From positions 1 to 64,000 of the forward strand of contig JAXLQL010000007.1 in the NCBI GenBank assembly GCA_046331625.1: DNA of 64,000 nt, read 5' to 3'. This DNA comes from JAXLQL01 sp046331625 (lineage in GTDB: Bacteria; Acidobacteriota; Terriglobia; Bryobacterales; Bryobacteraceae). Shown piece after piece: positions 42,328 to 51,353 of this stretch (its first letter is position 1; each line of letters opens with the position of its first letter). The translations under genes were made by a program, and so were the position numbers. The notes below the pieces were generated by a model, which did not search any database, had not been told where the DNA came from, and saw nothing but the letters and a program-made list of their open reading frames with translations.

Positions 42328-42559
42328 CGCGAACGTCCGGTAAGAACAGCCATTCGGCGTTCCCGGGCGGGCGCGGCGGCGGCGCAAAACCCGTTGGTGC
42401 GGCGAAACATCAATTCTACATCGGAGGGGATGTTGCTCGCTTTGGTTCCGCTGTAGGCGCGCTACGCAGGGCGACTCGAAGGGCACCCGAGTTTCGAGCC
42501 GTTGTTCAGGCGCCGCAGCGTCAAGCGGCTCGCGAGCGCAAGGCTGCCGCGGGGCGCAG

Positions 42560-43594
42560 CTACGGCGCCGGGACTGCTGCCCGCTTCGGCTTCGGGACGC
42601 GCGCGCCGCGCAAAGCAGCGAGTTTCTCGAGAAAGGGACGCCGGTCGACAATGTAGTAATACTTCATTCCCGTTTCGCCGCCACCGAGAATGTCGAGCAG
42701 TTGCTCCAGCGCATCGGACGAGTTGTGGGCGGTGACGCCGAGCCTTCGCAGATAGCCTCCGCCGCGCAGGCGCAGGAATAGGTCGTGGAGCGTGAGGCGG
42801 CCCTCGAACGTAAGCCCGCCCGATTTGTGCGAGCGGCTCAGCAAGTACTGAATGAGCAGGACCTCGTCGAACACGTGCGGCGCCACGAACAAGCGCCCCT
42901 GATCGAACTCCCAGCCTTCGTCGAGCCGGCGAGAGCGGCGCATTCCGTAGGCGCGCGAGATCGGGTCGGCCCAGTTCTCTTTGGGATACCGTCGAGCGAG
43001 CCAGTGCGCTGCCGCTTCCATCAACCAGCCGGGCGAATCGAGGTCGAGCAGCGCGCTGGTCTTGCCCAGCCATTCGAAGAAGGCGTCGCGTTGCTTGGCC
43101 TTTTCCTCGAGGAGCTGAAACTCACCCTTGGCGACAGGGAGGTCTTTGACGAGCGCGCGGCGTTTGGCGTCAGTGACGGTTCCGCTTTCGATGCGCACGA
43201 TCCGCAGTGGCGCGTGCCACTTCTCGGGAGCTCCGCAGTGCGGACACGCGCCGCTCGCGGCGGGCGTGAAATAAGGCCGGCCGAGCGATGCGGCGGTCAG
43301 TTCGTCCACGGTGAGAGCGTGGTTCTTGATCTCGGTCTGCGCTTTCTGATCGGACATGCCGAGATGGCGCGTGAAGATGTCGAGGATGCAGGCGAGGCAG
43401 AGCCATCGCGTATGTTGCGACACGGCCTCGGGTGGGAATCCGGCGAGATCGAGTGGATCGGGTTTGGCCTTGACGGCTTTCGCCGCGGTCTTCTTTGCCT
43501 GAGGTTTTGACGCCTCGGGTTTCGACGCCTTCTTCGCGGCTGCCCGGCTAGCCCCGGGCTTGGCGGACGCTCTCTTCTTCGCAGTAGCCGTCAC
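42560..43594 (-). CDS. Hypothetical protein with Lys/Ala-rich N-terminus and zinc ribbon
   Basis: I do not recognise this 344-residue protein. The GTG start gives a first 45 residues made mostly of Lys, Ala and Pro (AKKRASAKPGASRAAAKKAS), similar to histone H1-like or nucleic-acid-binding tails. A zinc ribbon-like CPHCGAPEKWH with a nearby His lies around residue 117. The rest is helical and hydrophilic, with GWLMEAAAHWLARRYPKENW. The start is preceded by TAGAAT 10 nt upstream. It lies 18 bp after the CHAT gene on the same strand. Confidence 0.6.
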   Translation of the reverse strand: MTATAKKRASAKPGASRAAAKKASKPEASKPQAKKTAAKAVKAKPDPLDLAGFPPEAVSQHTRWLCLACILDIFTRHLGMSDQKAQTEIKNHALTVDELTAASLGRPYFTPAASGACPHCGAPEKWHAPLRIVRIESGTVTDAKRRALVKDLPVAKGEFQLLEEKAKQRDAFFEWLGKTSALLDLDSPGWLMEAAAHWLARRYPKENWADPISRAYGMRRSRRLDEGWEFDQGRLFVAPHVFDEVLLIQYLLSRSHKSGGLTFEGRLTLHDLFLRLRGGGYLRRLGVTAHNSSDALEQLLDILGGGETGMKYYYIVDRRPFLEKLAALRGARVPKPKRAAVPAP

Positions 43595-43612
43595 GACACT
43601 CCCGATTCTACG

Positions 43613-45961
43613 CTACCGGCGGAGGACGGTGAGGAGCGCCGCGGCAAGTCCCGCGCCCGCGGCAGCGAACCACCACCACGAAACCACGGGAGCGAGTGGG
43701 CGCACGCCGTCACCATTGAGAACGAATGCGGCCCAATAGAAAGGATGCGCGCGTTCGGCGGATCGCGCGAAGTCGATCTTGGCTTTTCGCAGAGCCTCGG
43801 CCTTGGCATCACCGGCGGCGAGATGGCGATAGAACCGCTGCATCAAGGCAGCAGTGGGTGCGTCGGGTACGCGCCAGAGCGTGGTGACCGTGGCAGTTGC
43901 TCCAGCGCTCAAGAACGCGCGGCTGAAGCTCTGCGCGCCCTCGCCGCGGATGACTTGGCCTCGCTCGGTGTCGCACGCGGCGAGCGTCACGAGTTCCGTT
44001 GCCGGAAGCTCGATGCCCGAAATCTCGCGCCAGTAGAGGTACTCCGAGCCGGGTTCGGCGGGGTCCGGAGTGAAGAGCAGGTGCGAGCGGCGGGCGTCTG
44101 AGGTATCCACAGCCGCGTGTGTCGCGATGTGAATCACGGGAGTGCGCAACGTGGCCGGCGCAAGAAACAGCCGCTTTCGATTCTCGGCTCCTGCGTAAAT
44201 GCGGGCCGAGCCCGGCAGTTCACCAGCCACCGCGCGAGCTTCGCCTTCGGCGGCGCGGAGGCGGCCGCGGTCCTCGCGAGCGGCGGCGTCTGCTCCGGCG
44301 GGCGCAAGCGGATCGGCGAATGCGGCCAGCCGCAGTGACCACGGCCAGCGATAGCGAGGGGCCGCGAACTCCCGGCGATTGGCGAGCGCCGATGCCGAAG
44401 GCGCATACCACACGGTGCGCTGGTCGAGGAACAATGCGCCGTTCCACTCGAGCGCTTCGAGTGGAACCAAATGCAACGCGCCATCAGGCACTGCGATCAT
44501 TCGCTTCACGGAAGCGCTCAACGGGAGCGCTTGCAATACGAGCGCTCCCACGCTGCGAGCCAATGTTCGCCAACTCGAGTTTCGCTCGTCAGCCGCGGCG
44601 CGCGTGAAATCGGCGATGGCGTTCGATTCGGCGGGGCTGACTCGGCGCGAGATGACGCCTGCGGCATCGTGGGTAATCCAAACCGCGGCAATGCGGCCGG
44701 CAGCGAGCCAATAGTCGGCGAGGAGCGTATCCGGATCGAGGCGCGACTGCACCGCGGCGAGAGTCGCCGGCGCGCCTTCCCCGGCCAGCACATCTCGCAA
44801 GTTGCGAGCGCGGCCTTGCTCGATGAGCTCGAACACTTCACGGGCGGGCGGAGAGGGTTCATCGAGAAGGATGGCGATGGCAGCGTCGTAAACGTCGCGC
44901 TTGTTGGCGAGGAACTCGGCTTTGAGCGAAAGCGAGCCTAGGTTGGAGCGCACCGATTCGATGGTGGAGATTGCCTGGCGAAAGCTCGCGAGCGCGGCCG
45001 CGCGGTCTCCGCGGGCCAAGTGGACTCGGCCGAGGCCGTATTCGGCGGTCCAGCGTTCGTCGACGAGGCCTGCCGCGCGGGCAGCTTCGAGCGCGGCGGT
45101 GAACTCGGCTGCGGCCGGGTCGAAGCGCTGTGTGCGGAACAAGGTTTCGCCGAGGTAGAGATGTTCGAGCGCGATCTGGCGTTTGTTCGAGCTGCGCTCG
45201 GCGATGGCGAGTGCGCGGCGGAAGGTGGCGAGGGCCCCGGGCGGATCGGCGAGGTCGAGTGATTGCACGACGCCGGTATTGTGTAGGAGGTACAACTCGG
45301 CGGCCGCGTTGGGAAAGGTGCGCAGGAGTGCATCGGCCTCGCGATAAGAATCGAGCGCCTTGTGCGCGTCTCCGAGGCGGCGGTAGACGACGCCGAGATT
45401 GGTCAGCACCTGCGCCTGTTCGTCGGCGCGCAGGGCGCGGGGCAGCGAGCGAATCTCGCGATAGTAGTCGAGCGCGCGCTGATTTTGTCCGAGTTGCTCA
45501 TAGAGCACGGCGAGGTTGGTGAACGTCATCTGGGCGCGCTTGGCGTACCAGTTTTCGCTCTTCGAGGCTTCGAGCCGGCGTGCGGCGGATTCGTAGTGAC
45601 GCAGCGCCTGCGAGTAGCGGCCCAGGAAGAAGTAGACGTTGGCGAGGTTGTTGAGACGCGTCACTTCGCCGTTGCCATCGCCGGTTTGACGGGCGAGTGC
45701 GAGCGACTTTTCGAAGGGTCCGATGGCGGCGGGATACTCGCCGCGATACTGGCGGGCGAGTCCTTCGAGGTTGAGTGCGCGGCCGAGTCCGCGTGGGTCG
45801 CTGGCTTGCTCGGAGGCTCTGGCTGCTTCGGCGGCTTTGTCGAGGGCCAGGGTGTAGTTCCCCTTGTTGAGTGCGTCTTCGGCTTCTTTGTAGAGGGCGT
45901 CACCGCGGGTTTGAGCGGTTGCGGAGATGGCCAGCAGAAGAGCAGGGAGGGTGCGAGCCAA
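43613..45961 (-). CDS. TPR-CHAT domain protein, exported or membrane-anchored
   Basis: A TTG start gives 782 residues with a signal peptide (MARTLPALLLAISATAQ). About eight tetratricopeptide repeats span residues 20-330 (GNYTLALDKAAEAAR, RALNLEGLARQYRGEYPAAI, MTFTNLAVLYEQLGQNQRAL). The CHAT caspase-like domain fills about 450-740 with the catalytic His in VIHIATHAAVDTS and the catalytic Cys in LVTLAACDTERGQVIRGEGA, ending in HPFYWAAFVLNGDG. A C-terminal transmembrane helix (WWWFAAAGAGLAAALLTVLR) anchors it. CHAT proteases act in Craspase and other cell-death systems, but secreted TPR-CHAT proteins are common in Acidobacteria and cyanobacteria with unknown clients. CATACT lies 6 nt before the start. 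Confidence 0.88.
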   Translation of the reverse strand: MARTLPALLLAISATAQTRGDALYKEAEDALNKGNYTLALDKAAEAARASEQASDPRGLGRALNLEGLARQYRGEYPAAIGPFEKSLALARQTGDGNGEVTRLNNLANVYFFLGRYSQALRHYESAARRLEASKSENWYAKRAQMTFTNLAVLYEQLGQNQRALDYYREIRSLPRALRADEQAQVLTNLGVVYRRLGDAHKALDSYREADALLRTFPNAAAELYLLHNTGVVQSLDLADPPGALATFRRALAIAERSSNKRQIALEHLYLGETLFRTQRFDPAAAEFTAALEAARAAGLVDERWTAEYGLGRVHLARGDRAAALASFRQAISTIESVRSNLGSLSLKAEFLANKRDVYDAAIAILLDEPSPPAREVFELIEQGRARNLRDVLAGEGAPATLAAVQSRLDPDTLLADYWLAAGRIAAVWITHDAAGVISRRVSPAESNAIADFTRAAADERNSSWRTLARSVGALVLQALPLSASVKRMIAVPDGALHLVPLEALEWNGALFLDQRTVWYAPSASALANRREFAAPRYRWPWSLRLAAFADPLAPAGADAAAREDRGRLRAAEGEARAVAGELPGSARIYAGAENRKRLFLAPATLRTPVIHIATHAAVDTSDARRSHLLFTPDPAEPGSEYLYWREISGIELPATELVTLAACDTERGQVIRGEGAQSFSRAFLSAGATATVTTLWRVPDAPTAALMQRFYRHLAAGDAKAEALRKAKIDFARSAERAHPFYWAAFVLNGDGVRPLAPVVSWWWFAAAGAGLAAALLTVLRR

Positions 45962-45985
45962 GCAACCAGTATGTCATTGGAGGAA

Positions 45986-46020
45986 GTGGCGGGACTGAAA
46001 TCCCGCAAGCCCGCCCTACT
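45986..46020 (-). repeat. Paired-hairpin repeat, copy 4 (inverted, between co-directional genes)
   Basis: On the minus strand the sequence reads GTAGGGCGGGCTT, then GCGGGA-TTTCAG-TCCCGC (46006-45989), the same elements as the copy at 14071 with a truncated first hairpin. It begins at the stop codon of the BACON protein gene and precedes the CHAT gene on the same strand. Confidence 0.7.
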
Positions 46021-49000
46021 TACTGGATCGAGATGGTGGTGCCTGCTGGACTCGTGGTGCTGCCAACGGTGATTGAAAGCGGCACAGCGCTGCCCGGTGC
46101 GAGATCCTGTGGCACCAGCACGTTGATCTGGATGAGCCCCGTGGTGAGTCCCGGTGAAGTTCCTGCGTAGAGCGGGGTCAGCACGCGGCCGCCCAACGAG
46201 ACAGTCACGGGCAGCGCCGTGGTGCGGAGATCGGCGCCTCCCACCGAGCCAGTGGAGCTCGGCGGGTTCGTCTGGCCCGCACCGGTGGCGTAGAGAACGA
46301 TCGCAGTCCCACGAGGCGCGGGATTGTCGGCGGTGTTGAGAGTGAAGTCGCCGTTGAGGGCGGCCACTGGCCCGCGCCCCGAAGAATTGAGTGTGAAGAA
46401 CGCCGGCGATGCCTGCGCGATCGCGACGCTTTGGCCAGACGAGCGCAATCCCTGATACTCCACCTGGACGGTGACCGAAGGCAGTCCTTCCACTTCGAAG
46501 GGAACAATCGCGTTCACTTGTGCCGCGGAGGTGTAGGTGATGGGAGCGAGGGCGGTTCCGAAGTAGACGCGCGTTCCGCCAGAGATGGTGTCGATATCGC
46601 CGGACGGGGTCAGGTTCACCCCTTGCGGTGTGGCGGGTCCGAGTGAGCTGCCGTAGATGGTCACGAGTGTCCCAGGCGCCAGGCCCACGGCGAGTTGGCT
46701 CGCGGCGTTGACTACCGAAGAGACGGATGGTCCGTTGGGCGAAGTCGCGGACGTGACGCGCAACGTGGCGGTGACAGTGACGGGGTCGCCACTCGAAGGC
46801 GTGATGGCGAGCGATCCGCTATAGTTGCCGGGCGCGAGGCCTTGGGGATTCACGGCAACTCGCAGTGACGCGGGTGTGGTGGCTTGCGAAGCCACGCCAC
46901 TCAGCCAAGTAGCGTTCGAAGCGATGGTGAAGTTGATCGCCGTGCCGGTGCTCTGAATCGTGCCGAGTTGCGCGGCGGGAGTCGCGCCGCCTACCTGGTA
47001 GTCGAAGGTGAACGCTTGCGGGTTGACCGTCAGTCTCGGCGGGCCCGGCGGGGCTCCGGTCACGGTGAGCGTCACTTGCACTGGCGCAGGTGCGGCGCCC
47101 GATGACGGAGTGATGTTGACGAGGCCTGAATAGGTTCCGGGTGCGAGCGAACCTGGCGCAGTGTTGACCGAGAGCGTGGCAGGCGTGGTCCCGGTGGAGG
47201 GCGTCACGCTGAGCCAGCCACTTCCGGTGAGCATGGTGACCGAGGCGATGAACGTGATGTTCGCGCTGCCGGCGCTGACCAGCAGCGCCTGCGATTGCGC
47301 TCCCGTGAAACTCATGCTGGATGGGCTCAACGTCAAAGGAGCAGCCGCGGCAAGCGTGAGCGTGACAGCGATGGTCCGCGCGGGCGTGCCGTTCACGGGG
47401 GTGATGGTGACTGTTCCGTTGTAGGTGCCGAGGGCAAGCGACCCCGGAGCAACGGTGATCGAGATGTTGCCAGGCGCGGTCCCCGACGCGGGTGCGGCCG
47501 AGAGCCACGAGTCGCTAGCTGCCGCGGTGAAGCCGACCCCGGCGCCGTTTGAAGTGGTGAGTGCAACTTGCTGCGACCCCGCGCCATTGAAGCTCAAGCT
47601 GGCCGGACTCACGGAGATGGTGGGGATGGCGGGCGGCGGTCCCGCGATGGTCATCGTGACGGCAACGGTGCGCGATGGGGTTCCGTTGGATGGCGTGATG
47701 GTGACCGTGCCGTTGTAGGTGCCGGCGGCGAGGGACGCGGGATTCGCCGTGACCGTGAGTGTGCCCGGCGCCGTGCCTGATGTCGGCGCGAGCAAGATCC
47801 AGGGGTCCGATGCTGTCGCAGTGAAGGGAACCGCCGATCCATTTGAAGTGGTCAGAGAAACCGGCTGCGATCCGGCGCCATTGAAGCTAAGTGCCGAGGG
47901 TAATGCCGAGATCGTGGGGTTGGCTGGGGGCGCCGCAATGGTCAAGGTGACGGCGATGGTACGTGGCGGAGTTCCGTTGGCGGGAGCGATGGTCACGGTG
48001 CCGTTGTAGGTTCCGGGTGCGAGCGCCGAGGGCGTGGTCGTGACAGTGACCGAGCCGGGGGCCGTTCCTGACGCTGGGGCGACAGACAGCCAAACATCGC
48101 TGGTGCTGGCCGTGAAGGCAATGTTCCCGCCACTCGAAGTGGAGAGCGTGACCGGCTGCGATCCGGCGCCGTTGAAGCTGAGTGAGGCCGGCGACACCGA
48201 GATGCTGGGGTTGGCGGGCGGGGTTCCGGAGACGGTAAGTGTAACGGCGATGGTGCGCGCGGGGGTCCCATTGGAAGGAGTAACCGTTACTGTGCCGTTG
48301 TAAATTCCCGAGGTGAGTGATCCCGCCGCGACGGTTACCGTAATCGAGCCCGGAGCCGTTCCCGCAGCGGGCGAGACGGAGAGCCACGGATCGCTCGCAA
48401 GCGCAGTGAAGCCGGCGTTGCTGCCATTGGACGTAGTGAGCGAGACCGGTTGCGATCCAGAGCCGTTGAATGACAGCGAGGCGGGCGACACCGAGAGAGC
48501 CGGGTTCGAGGGTGGAGGGGGCGCCGCGGTGACGGTCAAGGTGACATTCACGGACTGGGCCGTACCTCCACCGGAAGGCGTTACGGTGATGACTCCGGTC
48601 TGCTGGCCCAGTGAGAGGCCGGCGGGAATCACGTTCACGTTGAGCGTAGCGGGCGTGGTTCCGCTTGTGGGAGAGACCGTAAGCCACGGCTGATTCGAGG
48701 CCGCATTGAACGGCGACGCCGCGCCGGTGGACCCTACCGAGATGGTCTGCGAAGGCGGAATCGCGCCGCCCGATTGGTAGTTGAAGGAGATCGTCGCAGG
48801 TGAGACGGTGAGCGACGCCGCGGGCGGTGGGGGCGCGGCGCCAGGGGCGAAGGGAGTCGCGGTTCCTGCGCTCTCGTCGCCCACGATTCCCAGAATGCCG
48901 AGCGGTTGCGACGATACGATGCGGACCGAGCCTCCAGCTTGCGGGGCCGTGCTGAAGAGCTCCTGGAGCGTGCGCGAGAATCGCGATCCGGCGGGAAGCG

Positions 49001-49931
49001 TAGCGTTCGCCTTGCCGAGGCTCGCGTTGCTCGGGGAGACCATTTCGAGTTGCACGTCGGCCTGGGCGGTGTTCGCGTTGAGCAGCGCGATCCCGACGAA
49101 GCCGTTGGCGGGTAGGGTGGGAATGCCGAGCGACGAGTTGGTGGCCGCTTGGCGCGAAAAAACCGGGTAAGTAGCTGCCATCAGCGGCCGCGCGCTCGAG
49201 CCTACCACAGTGGGCCGCAAGTAAGAGTAGTAAGTGACTTCGATGTTGTCTTTGTTGCGGAGGCGGAATCGACGGCTGGTGAGATCCACTGATTGTCGAA
49301 CGATGAAGTCGATTTCGTTGGAGTTGACGAGGCGAATATCCGAATTCGCGATCGTGATGCCGTCGACCGAAAGGCGGGTGTCAGCGTTGAAGCCTACGCC
49401 GAGCACGCGAACGTTCGAGTTGATGGGGAGCACGCCTCCGCCGGGGATCACGTTGGTGATGGCGGCGCTGCCGCCGATGGTGAGGATGCCGCCGCGGACA
49501 TTGGCGGCGGTGTAGGGCTGTCCAGCAGTGTTGTTCCAGAAGGATCCGGCGTCGATGTTCACGGGGATCTGGGTTCCGGTGGCGATGCCTGCGCGGATGG
49601 GCGTAGCCAGCACGAGGAACGGATAGTCGGCGGCGGTGCCGAGCGAGTTCTGGGGCGAAACGAGGCGGCATGCGGCGCGGGTTCCGTTGCGGACCACGGC
49701 TCCGAAGGCGTCCCCGGTGGGGCTGAAGACGGCGATGCCCTCGAAGTCGCCGAAGGCGGAATCGAGTTGGAGGCTGGTGCCGGTGGAAGAGATCGGGGTC
49801 GGGGTGGTGACCTCGAGTTTGATCTGCATGAGGCTTCCGGCGGGCAGGGTTTCCGAGACGATTCGCGGCTCGATTTGGGCGAAGGCAGTGGCAGCCAGCG
49901 CGATGGCAAACAGGGCTATCCTCAACGTCAA
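46020..49931 (-). CDS. Giant secreted BACON-repeat protein with Bryobacterales C-terminal domain
   Basis: The 1303-residue protein starts at TTG (49931 or a second TTG at 49925, better spaced from AAGGAG) with signal peptide ALFAIALAATAFAQ. Residues about 20-365 form a beta-rich N-terminal region with an IPT-like part. Seven BACON-type Ig repeats follow (about 375-1060); repeats 2-5 are near copies, each with a SPASLSFNGAGSQPVxLxTS core and a GTYNGTVTIxPxNGTPxRTI end. The lineage-specific domain closes the chain (GTLVTIYGSSLGPATPQGVN, INVLVPQDLAPG). BACON domains often tether glycan-active proteins, but no catalytic domain is visible, so a surface adhesion or binding role is inferred. Confidence 0.85.
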   Translation of the reverse strand: MTLRIALFAIALAATAFAQIEPRIVSETLPAGSLMQIKLEVTTPTPISSTGTSLQLDSAFGDFEGIAVFSPTGDAFGAVVRNGTRAACRLVSPQNSLGTAADYPFLVLATPIRAGIATGTQIPVNIDAGSFWNNTAGQPYTAANVRGGILTIGGSAAITNVIPGGGVLPINSNVRVLGVGFNADTRLSVDGITIANSDIRLVNSNEIDFIVRQSVDLTSRRFRLRNKDNIEVTYYSYLRPTVVGSSARPLMAATYPVFSRQAATNSSLGIPTLPANGFVGIALLNANTAQADVQLEMVSPSNASLGKANATLPAGSRFSRTLQELFSTAPQAGGSVRIVSSQPLGILGIVGDESAGTATPFAPGAAPPPPAASLTVSPATISFNYQSGGAIPPSQTISVGSTGAASPFNAASNQPWLTVSPTSGTTPATLNVNVIPAGLSLGQQTGVITVTPSGGGTAQSVNVTLTVTAAPPPPSNPALSVSPASLSFNGSGSQPVSLTTSNGSNAGFTALASDPWLSVSPAAGTAPGSITVTVAAGSLTSGIYNGTVTVTPSNGTPARTIAVTLTVSGTPPANPSISVSPASLSFNGAGSQPVTLSTSSGGNIAFTASTSDVWLSVAPASGTAPGSVTVTTTPSALAPGTYNGTVTIAPANGTPPRTIAVTLTIAAPPANPTISALPSALSFNGAGSQPVSLTTSNGSAVPFTATASDPWILLAPTSGTAPGTLTVTANPASLAAGTYNGTVTITPSNGTPSRTVAVTMTIAGPPPAIPTISVSPASLSFNGAGSQQVALTTSNGAGVGFTAAASDSWLSAAPASGTAPGNISITVAPGSLALGTYNGTVTITPVNGTPARTIAVTLTLAAAAPLTLSPSSMSFTGAQSQALLVSAGSANITFIASVTMLTGSGWLSVTPSTGTTPATLSVNTAPGSLAPGTYSGLVNITPSSGAAPAPVQVTLTVTGAPPGPPRLTVNPQAFTFDYQVGGATPAAQLGTIQSTGTAINFTIASNATWLSGVASQATTPASLRVAVNPQGLAPGNYSGSLAITPSSGDPVTVTATLRVTSATSPNGPSVSSVVNAASQLAVGLAPGTLVTIYGSSLGPATPQGVNLTPSGDIDTISGGTRVYFGTALAPITYTSAAQVNAIVPFEVEGLPSVTVQVEYQGLRSSGQSVAIAQASPAFFTLNSSGRGPVAALNGDFTLNTADNPAPRGTAIVLYATGAGQTNPPSSTGSVGGADLRTTALPVTVSLGGRVLTPLYAGTSPGLTTGLIQINVLVPQDLAPGSAVPLSITVGSTTSPAGTTISIQ
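47416..48300 (-). repeat. Tandem about 290-bp DNA repeat encoding BACON domains
   Basis: The anchor CCGTTGTA recurs at 47416, 47710, 48001 and 48295, that is at 294, 291 and 294 bp, all multiples of three. Flanking sequence is also similar between units. Such high DNA identity in tandem favours copy-number change by recombination and possible assembly error. Confidence 0.75.
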
Positions 49932-50181
49932 CGGCTCCTTGAGCGATGGACTCGACCTGACTTCATGATAGGTGAGACAGGGAGGGGGGAGGGTGGGGAA
50001 CGGAAATCGGCCGGGGTGGGAAAGAAGCGGTTCACTGAGGCTCGATCGCGTGGCCTAGCGCAGCTCTGGTCTTTGAGGCTGGGTGATCTCGAGGGTCTGG
50101 GAGGGGTGAGTTCGCGGGTCGGCGGTGGAGATGTCGATGATTGCTCACGCCGACAGCGCGCTTTTGTACTTTCTGCTCGTG
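49932..50181 (-). other. Intergenic region upstream of the BACON gene
   Basis: I see no gene in this 250-bp stretch. A purine-rich run (gggaggggggagggtgggga) lies at 49980-49999 and the AAGGAG ribosome binding site of the BACON gene lies at its start. The remainder is featureless. Confidence 0.4.
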
Positions 50182-51027
50182 TCACGAACTCAGCAGTTCG
50201 CCTTCTTTTTCTGCTCTTACATCTCGTTTCTTCAGTTCCAACGGATGTAGCGGAAACAGCCACTCGCGGACGAGGTTCACGGGATAACGCCGGCGGCTAG
50301 CGTTCTGGGCGATGAGGCCGGCCTTCTCTGCTTCCGCCAATACTTCGCGGTTCGTGTCGAACAATTGGCCGATGGAGAAGTGCTCGTCAACGGTCAACGG
50401 ACGCCAACCTTCGCGATCACTTCCAGCGCCTTCGGCCGAGACAATCCAGCCCGGAAGATGGCGAAAGCCTTGTCGAGTAATCGAGGACGCTGGACGCGGT
50501 ACGTCATCATACGGCGAGCCCAAAGGTTGCTCGGATCGTACCACTCGTGAACCTGCGAACACCCATACCATCTGGAGCAGTAGTCTACGTACATTGCCTC
50601 CTCCGCGATCAGATTCAATCTGATTCCGGTACATGAACTCATACCCATTGGGTCCATCCAGATAGTGACTTTCATCCTCTCGGGCGACGAACTCGATTAC
50701 CTCATTGAAATCCGCAGGCGTGAAGCCATCGTAATCCAGGCTATAGATCCCCGTGGCGACATGGTCGTTGAACTTGTTGATGTGCTTGCTCAACTCCCCT
50801 TTGGGACAGCGAGCAGCATCGATGAGGATGCGGAACTTGGCTGCCTCCTCGCGAACCAACGAATTCCGTGCCGCAGCAGCCTGAAAACGGCTTCGTCTGC
50901 GTAGGGTTTGAACGTCTCTCGACAGGCGCGACGCGTTTGCCAAGCACAGATACAAACCTTTACTCAGCTCAGAGAATAAATCTCCATCAGAACGCTGAGC
51001 CACGTCCTTGGCGCGGCGAGGTTCCAT
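50182..51027 (-). CDS. AbiV-family abortive infection-like protein
   Basis: ATG 51027 gives 281 residues. The N-terminal half fits the AbiV/HEPN-like family: LSKGLYLCLANASRLSRDVQ, then the helix ARNSLVREEAAKFRILIDAA with the conserved EE-x-x-K. The middle part has KHINKFNDHVATGIYS, FVAREDESHYLDGPNGYEFM and YRNQI. AbiV proteins stop phage protein synthesis in lactococci; here the function is inferred from similarity. The last 130 residues are not part of the core and may be a separate domain. The gene diverges from vapB over 80 bp. Its promoter TTGACA (51063-51058), 17 bp, CAGACT (51040-51035) would give a leaderless message. Confidence 0.62.
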   Translation of the reverse strand: MEPRRAKDVAQRSDGDLFSELSKGLYLCLANASRLSRDVQTLRRRSRFQAAAARNSLVREEAAKFRILIDAARCPKGELSKHINKFNDHVATGIYSLDYDGFTPADFNEVIEFVAREDESHYLDGPNGYEFMYRNQIESDRGGGNVRRLLLQMVWVFAGSRVVRSEQPLGSPYDDVPRPASSITRQGFRHLPGWIVSAEGAGSDREGWRPLTVDEHFSIGQLFDTNREVLAEAEKAGLIAQNASRRRYPVNLVREWLFPLHPLELKKRDVRAEKEGELLSS

Positions 51028-51034
51028 TGACCCG

Positions 51035-51063
51035 AGTCTGCACCGGCGCTCCGAACTTGTCAA
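51035..51063 (-). promoter_or_regulatory. Promoter of the AbiV-like gene
   Basis: A perfect -35 box TTGACA (51063-51058, minus strand) and a weaker -10 box CAGACT (51040-51035) are 17 bp apart. The predicted transcription start is 1 nt before the ATG at 51027, giving an essentially leaderless message. It lies close to the divergent vapB start. Confidence 0.55.
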
Positions 51064-51107
51064 CTAGAGCTGCCTCATGGGTTCCGCTGCCGTGTCATAC
51101 TCTGGAC

Positions 51108-51353
51108 ATGGGAGCTCAACTTCTCGTAACCCTTGCCGAGGACGAAATGAGCGAGATCGAGAGACTCGCCCGTGAAGAGCATGTGACCGTCGGCGAGTGG
51201 GTTCAGCGTAGACTGCGGGAAGCTCGTTCTGGCAAGCGCCCCAAGGATGCCGAGGCGAAGCTTCGCGCCGTCCGAAAAGCAATGGAGTACGAGTTCCCGA
51301 CCGCCGACATCGACACTATGCTGGCCGAGATCGAGAAGGGCTATCGATCTTGA
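51108..51353 (+). CDS. VapB-like antitoxin
   Basis: From ATG 51108 the product is 81 residues, opening with LLVTLAEDEMSEIERLAREE, then HVTVGEWVQRRLREARSG, which suits a ribbon-helix-helix DNA-binding fold, and ending with an acidic toxin-binding tail (FPTADIDTMLAEIEKGY). It is paired with a PIN-domain toxin that starts at a TTG overlapping its stop by four bases. A CATACT hexamer at 51096-51101 ends 6 nt before the ATG, so the message may start at the start codon. The frame is open upstream but a longer start would run into the divergent promoter. Confidence 0.8.
   Translation: MGAQLLVTLAEDEMSEIERLAREEHVTVGEWVQRRLREARSGKRPKDAEAKLRAVRKAMEYEFPTADIDTMLAEIEKGYRS

Noticed and set aside
47416..48300. 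CRISPR-like array
   Set aside because: The regular repeats are about 290 bp and protein-coding (BACON domains), without short direct repeats or spacers. No CRISPR array or cas gene is seen in the window.
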